Shown here one piece after another: positions 62,909-64,000 of a stretch of 64,000 nt of DNA. Each line of letters begins with the position of its first letter. The first letter of the stretch is position 1. Position numbers and translations under genes: made by a program. The notes below the pieces were generated by a model. It searched no databases, was not told the DNA's origin, and worked only from the letters and a program-made list of their open reading frames with translations. Source of the stretch: CBDAQD01 sp965275905 (GTDB lineage: Bacteria; Pseudomonadota; Alphaproteobacteria; Rhizobiales; JAJFHC01); contig CBDHYJ010000080.1 of NCBI GenBank assembly GCA_965275905.1, forward strand, positions 62,001-126,000, given 5' to 3'.

Positions 62909-64000
62909 CTAGCCACCTGCCTTTGCGATCTTGTTTGCCGCAAGCGGATGACCGACCAGGATCTGTCCCGGCTGGCCGAGCACGGCGAAAGGCTTGCGGT
63001 CTATGGAGAACTCGAGCGCCCCCGCATCCCGAACGATCAGAACCAGTCCCTTGCCGTCCGGCACGGGGTACGATTCACCCTTCGCCAGAGTCTGGCTGTA
63101 GAGAATATCGCCGGTCTGATCTTCGATACGAAGCCAGACATTGCTGCGCGCGCGCAATACGACACGCCCGGCCTGCGCCTCGGCCGGACCCGCGACCGAT
63201 GCGGAAGGCTTGGCCGCAACCGGCGTTATCGTGGTTGGCGTCTGCTTTTCCTCAGTCTCGCTTTTCGCGGCGTCGTCCTGCAGGGTCGATGCGATCAGCC
63301 GGGTCAGTTCCGAAGGCTCAATACCGTCTTCCGGCGCGGTTCCGTCAATCGCCAACGCGGTCTCGACATCGGACTGGCTGACACTCTTCTCGCCGGCGGA
63401 CGTCGACGCCGCGGCATCCATGGTCTTCTGCTTCACCCGTACCGTTGGCAATGCTGCGTCAAGCGCAGCCCTTCTGTCGGCGACAACGACCGACTTTTGC
63501 GGCTTTGCGCGCGGCACCGGTGCGTTCGATCCGGTTATCTCCGGCGCATCATCCGGCGCGGGAGAATCCGTGCTCTCCGCCTCGACAGGCAGCGCCTCGG
63601 CAATCTTGATTTCATCGGATGACGTTTGCTGCTGCGTGCCGGCGGTGCTTTCGGCCGAAGCCGGCGTCTTGGTCGCTCGCTCAACGAGACGGTTGGCATT
63701 GACCGACAGGGGGTCATCGCTTTGCGGTGTCAGCGCGAGGACCGGCTTGTCGTCCGGAATCGTGGAACGTGCCGTCAGCACCGGACCGTCCTGGAACACC
63801 GCCCAGAAGCCGACAACGGCGACGCTGACGATGCCCACGAGCGCGGCCGCCGACCGCATCGAAGCCATCTGGCGCCACCAGGCCGATCGCGTCCCGATCC
63901 GATCGATGACCGCCGGCTTGTCCAGGAACGATTGATAGTGCTCGACCAGCGGCTCGCTTTCGAGGCCCAGGAATTTCGCATAACTGCGGACGTACCCGAT
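62909..64000 (-). CDS. RodZ-like helix-turn-helix and DUF4115 membrane protein (5' end outside window)
   Basis: A 363-residue fragment, open to the window edge. The first residues, GYVRSYAKFLGLESEPLV, are the end of a RodZ-type HTH_25 domain. A single transmembrane segment follows (SMRSAAALVGIVSVAVVGFW), then a long, low-complexity Ala/Ser/Thr/Glu-rich periplasmic linker, and a C-terminal DUF4115 domain (VWLRIEDQTGDILYSQTLAKG, AGALEFSIDRKP). RodZ links MreB to the elongation machinery. The 204 bp to prfA hold no gene. Confidence 0.82.
   Translation of the reverse strand: MGYVRSYAKFLGLESEPLVEHYQSFLDKPAVIDRIGTRSAWWRQMASMRSAAALVGIVSVAVVGFWAVFQDGPVLTARSTIPDDKPVLALTPQSDDPLSVNANRLVERATKTPASAESTAGTQQQTSSDEIKIAEALPVEAESTDSPAPDDAPEITGSNAPVPRAKPQKSVVVADRRAALDAALPTVRVKQKTMDAAASTSAGEKSVSQSDVETALAIDGTAPEDGIEPSELTRLIASTLQDDAAKSETEEKQTPTTITPVAAKPSASVAGPAEAQAGRVVLRARSNVWLRIEDQTGDILYSQTLAKGESYPVPDGKGLVLIVRDAGALEFSIDRKPFAVLGQPGQILVGHPLAANKIAKAGG

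Overview
The window is a chromosomal segment of an alphaproteobacterium, most likely a Hyphomicrobiales-like or neighbouring environmental lineage. Grounds: a 16S-tRNA-Ile-tRNA-Ala-23S-5S-tRNA-fMet operon with alphaproteobacterial signature sequences, the prfA-prmC-DUF4167-clpB neighbourhood typical of that class, a phosphatidylcholine synthase, an OsmC protein, TRAP transport, and GC-rich coding sequence with frequent TTG/GTG starts at translationally coupled junctions. No prophage, transposase, integrase, CRISPR array or plasmid gene was seen.

Layout. 1-6.5 kb: tail of a probable chemotaxis receptor, phosphatidylcholine synthase, a proline-catabolic pair (Lrp-type regulator divergent from bifunctional putA) and a secreted barrel-like protein. 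6.6-8.7 kb: a less GC-rich pair, a PaaK-like adenylate-forming enzyme divergent from a NeuD-like acyltransferase. 8.7-12 kb: a DUF1287 protein and a two-component system. 12-20.2 kb: a MarR regulator divergent from a coupled catabolic operon (NicX-type ring-cleavage dioxygenase, NicD-like hydrolase, acyl-CoA dehydrogenase-like flavoprotein, acyl-CoA synthetase, and a complete DctPQM TRAP importer). 20.3-25.8 kb: an MGMT-family protein and an amino-compound module (group II decarboxylase and aminotransferase, divergent MocR regulator, kynurenine-formamidase-like hydrolase). 25.8-28.6 kb: LysR/SnoaL-like pair and a Cys-rich MarR divergent from a secreted protein, each with a perfect palindrome. 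28.8-36.2 kb: an FMN alpha-hydroxyacid dehydrogenase converges on a probable betaine/methylamine operon (MttB-family methyltransferase, unusual enolase-superfamily enzyme, dimethylglycine-dehydrogenase-like enzyme) with a divergent LysR.

36-47 kb: a winged-helix/hydrolase fusion, OsmC, a flavin monooxygenase-like protein, a 39-codon reading frame coupled to a Nudix hydrolase, a conserved hypothetical, a long-form aconitase B and a large secreted orphan of about 990 residues. 47-53 kb: the minus-strand rRNA operon. Its downstream end carries duplicated terminators and fragments of the tRNA-fMet 3' end; its upstream end has a readable promoter and boxA, but the first nucleotides of 16S look unusual. 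53-64 kb: envelope and housekeeping genes (M23 peptidase, DUF2238, ClpB, MOSC protein, DUF4167, PrmC, PrfA, RodZ-like protein cut by the window end).

How the genes work together. The accessory half consists of compact regulator-plus-operon units for uptake and breakdown of small organic and nitrogenous compounds (proline, a presumed N-heteroaromatic or related acid, an amino acid or amine, a betaine, lactate or another 2-hydroxyacid). The two units that look least like described pathways are the NicX/NicD/CoA-ligase/TRAP operon and the MttB/enolase/DMGDH operon. Their substrates are inferred from family membership only.
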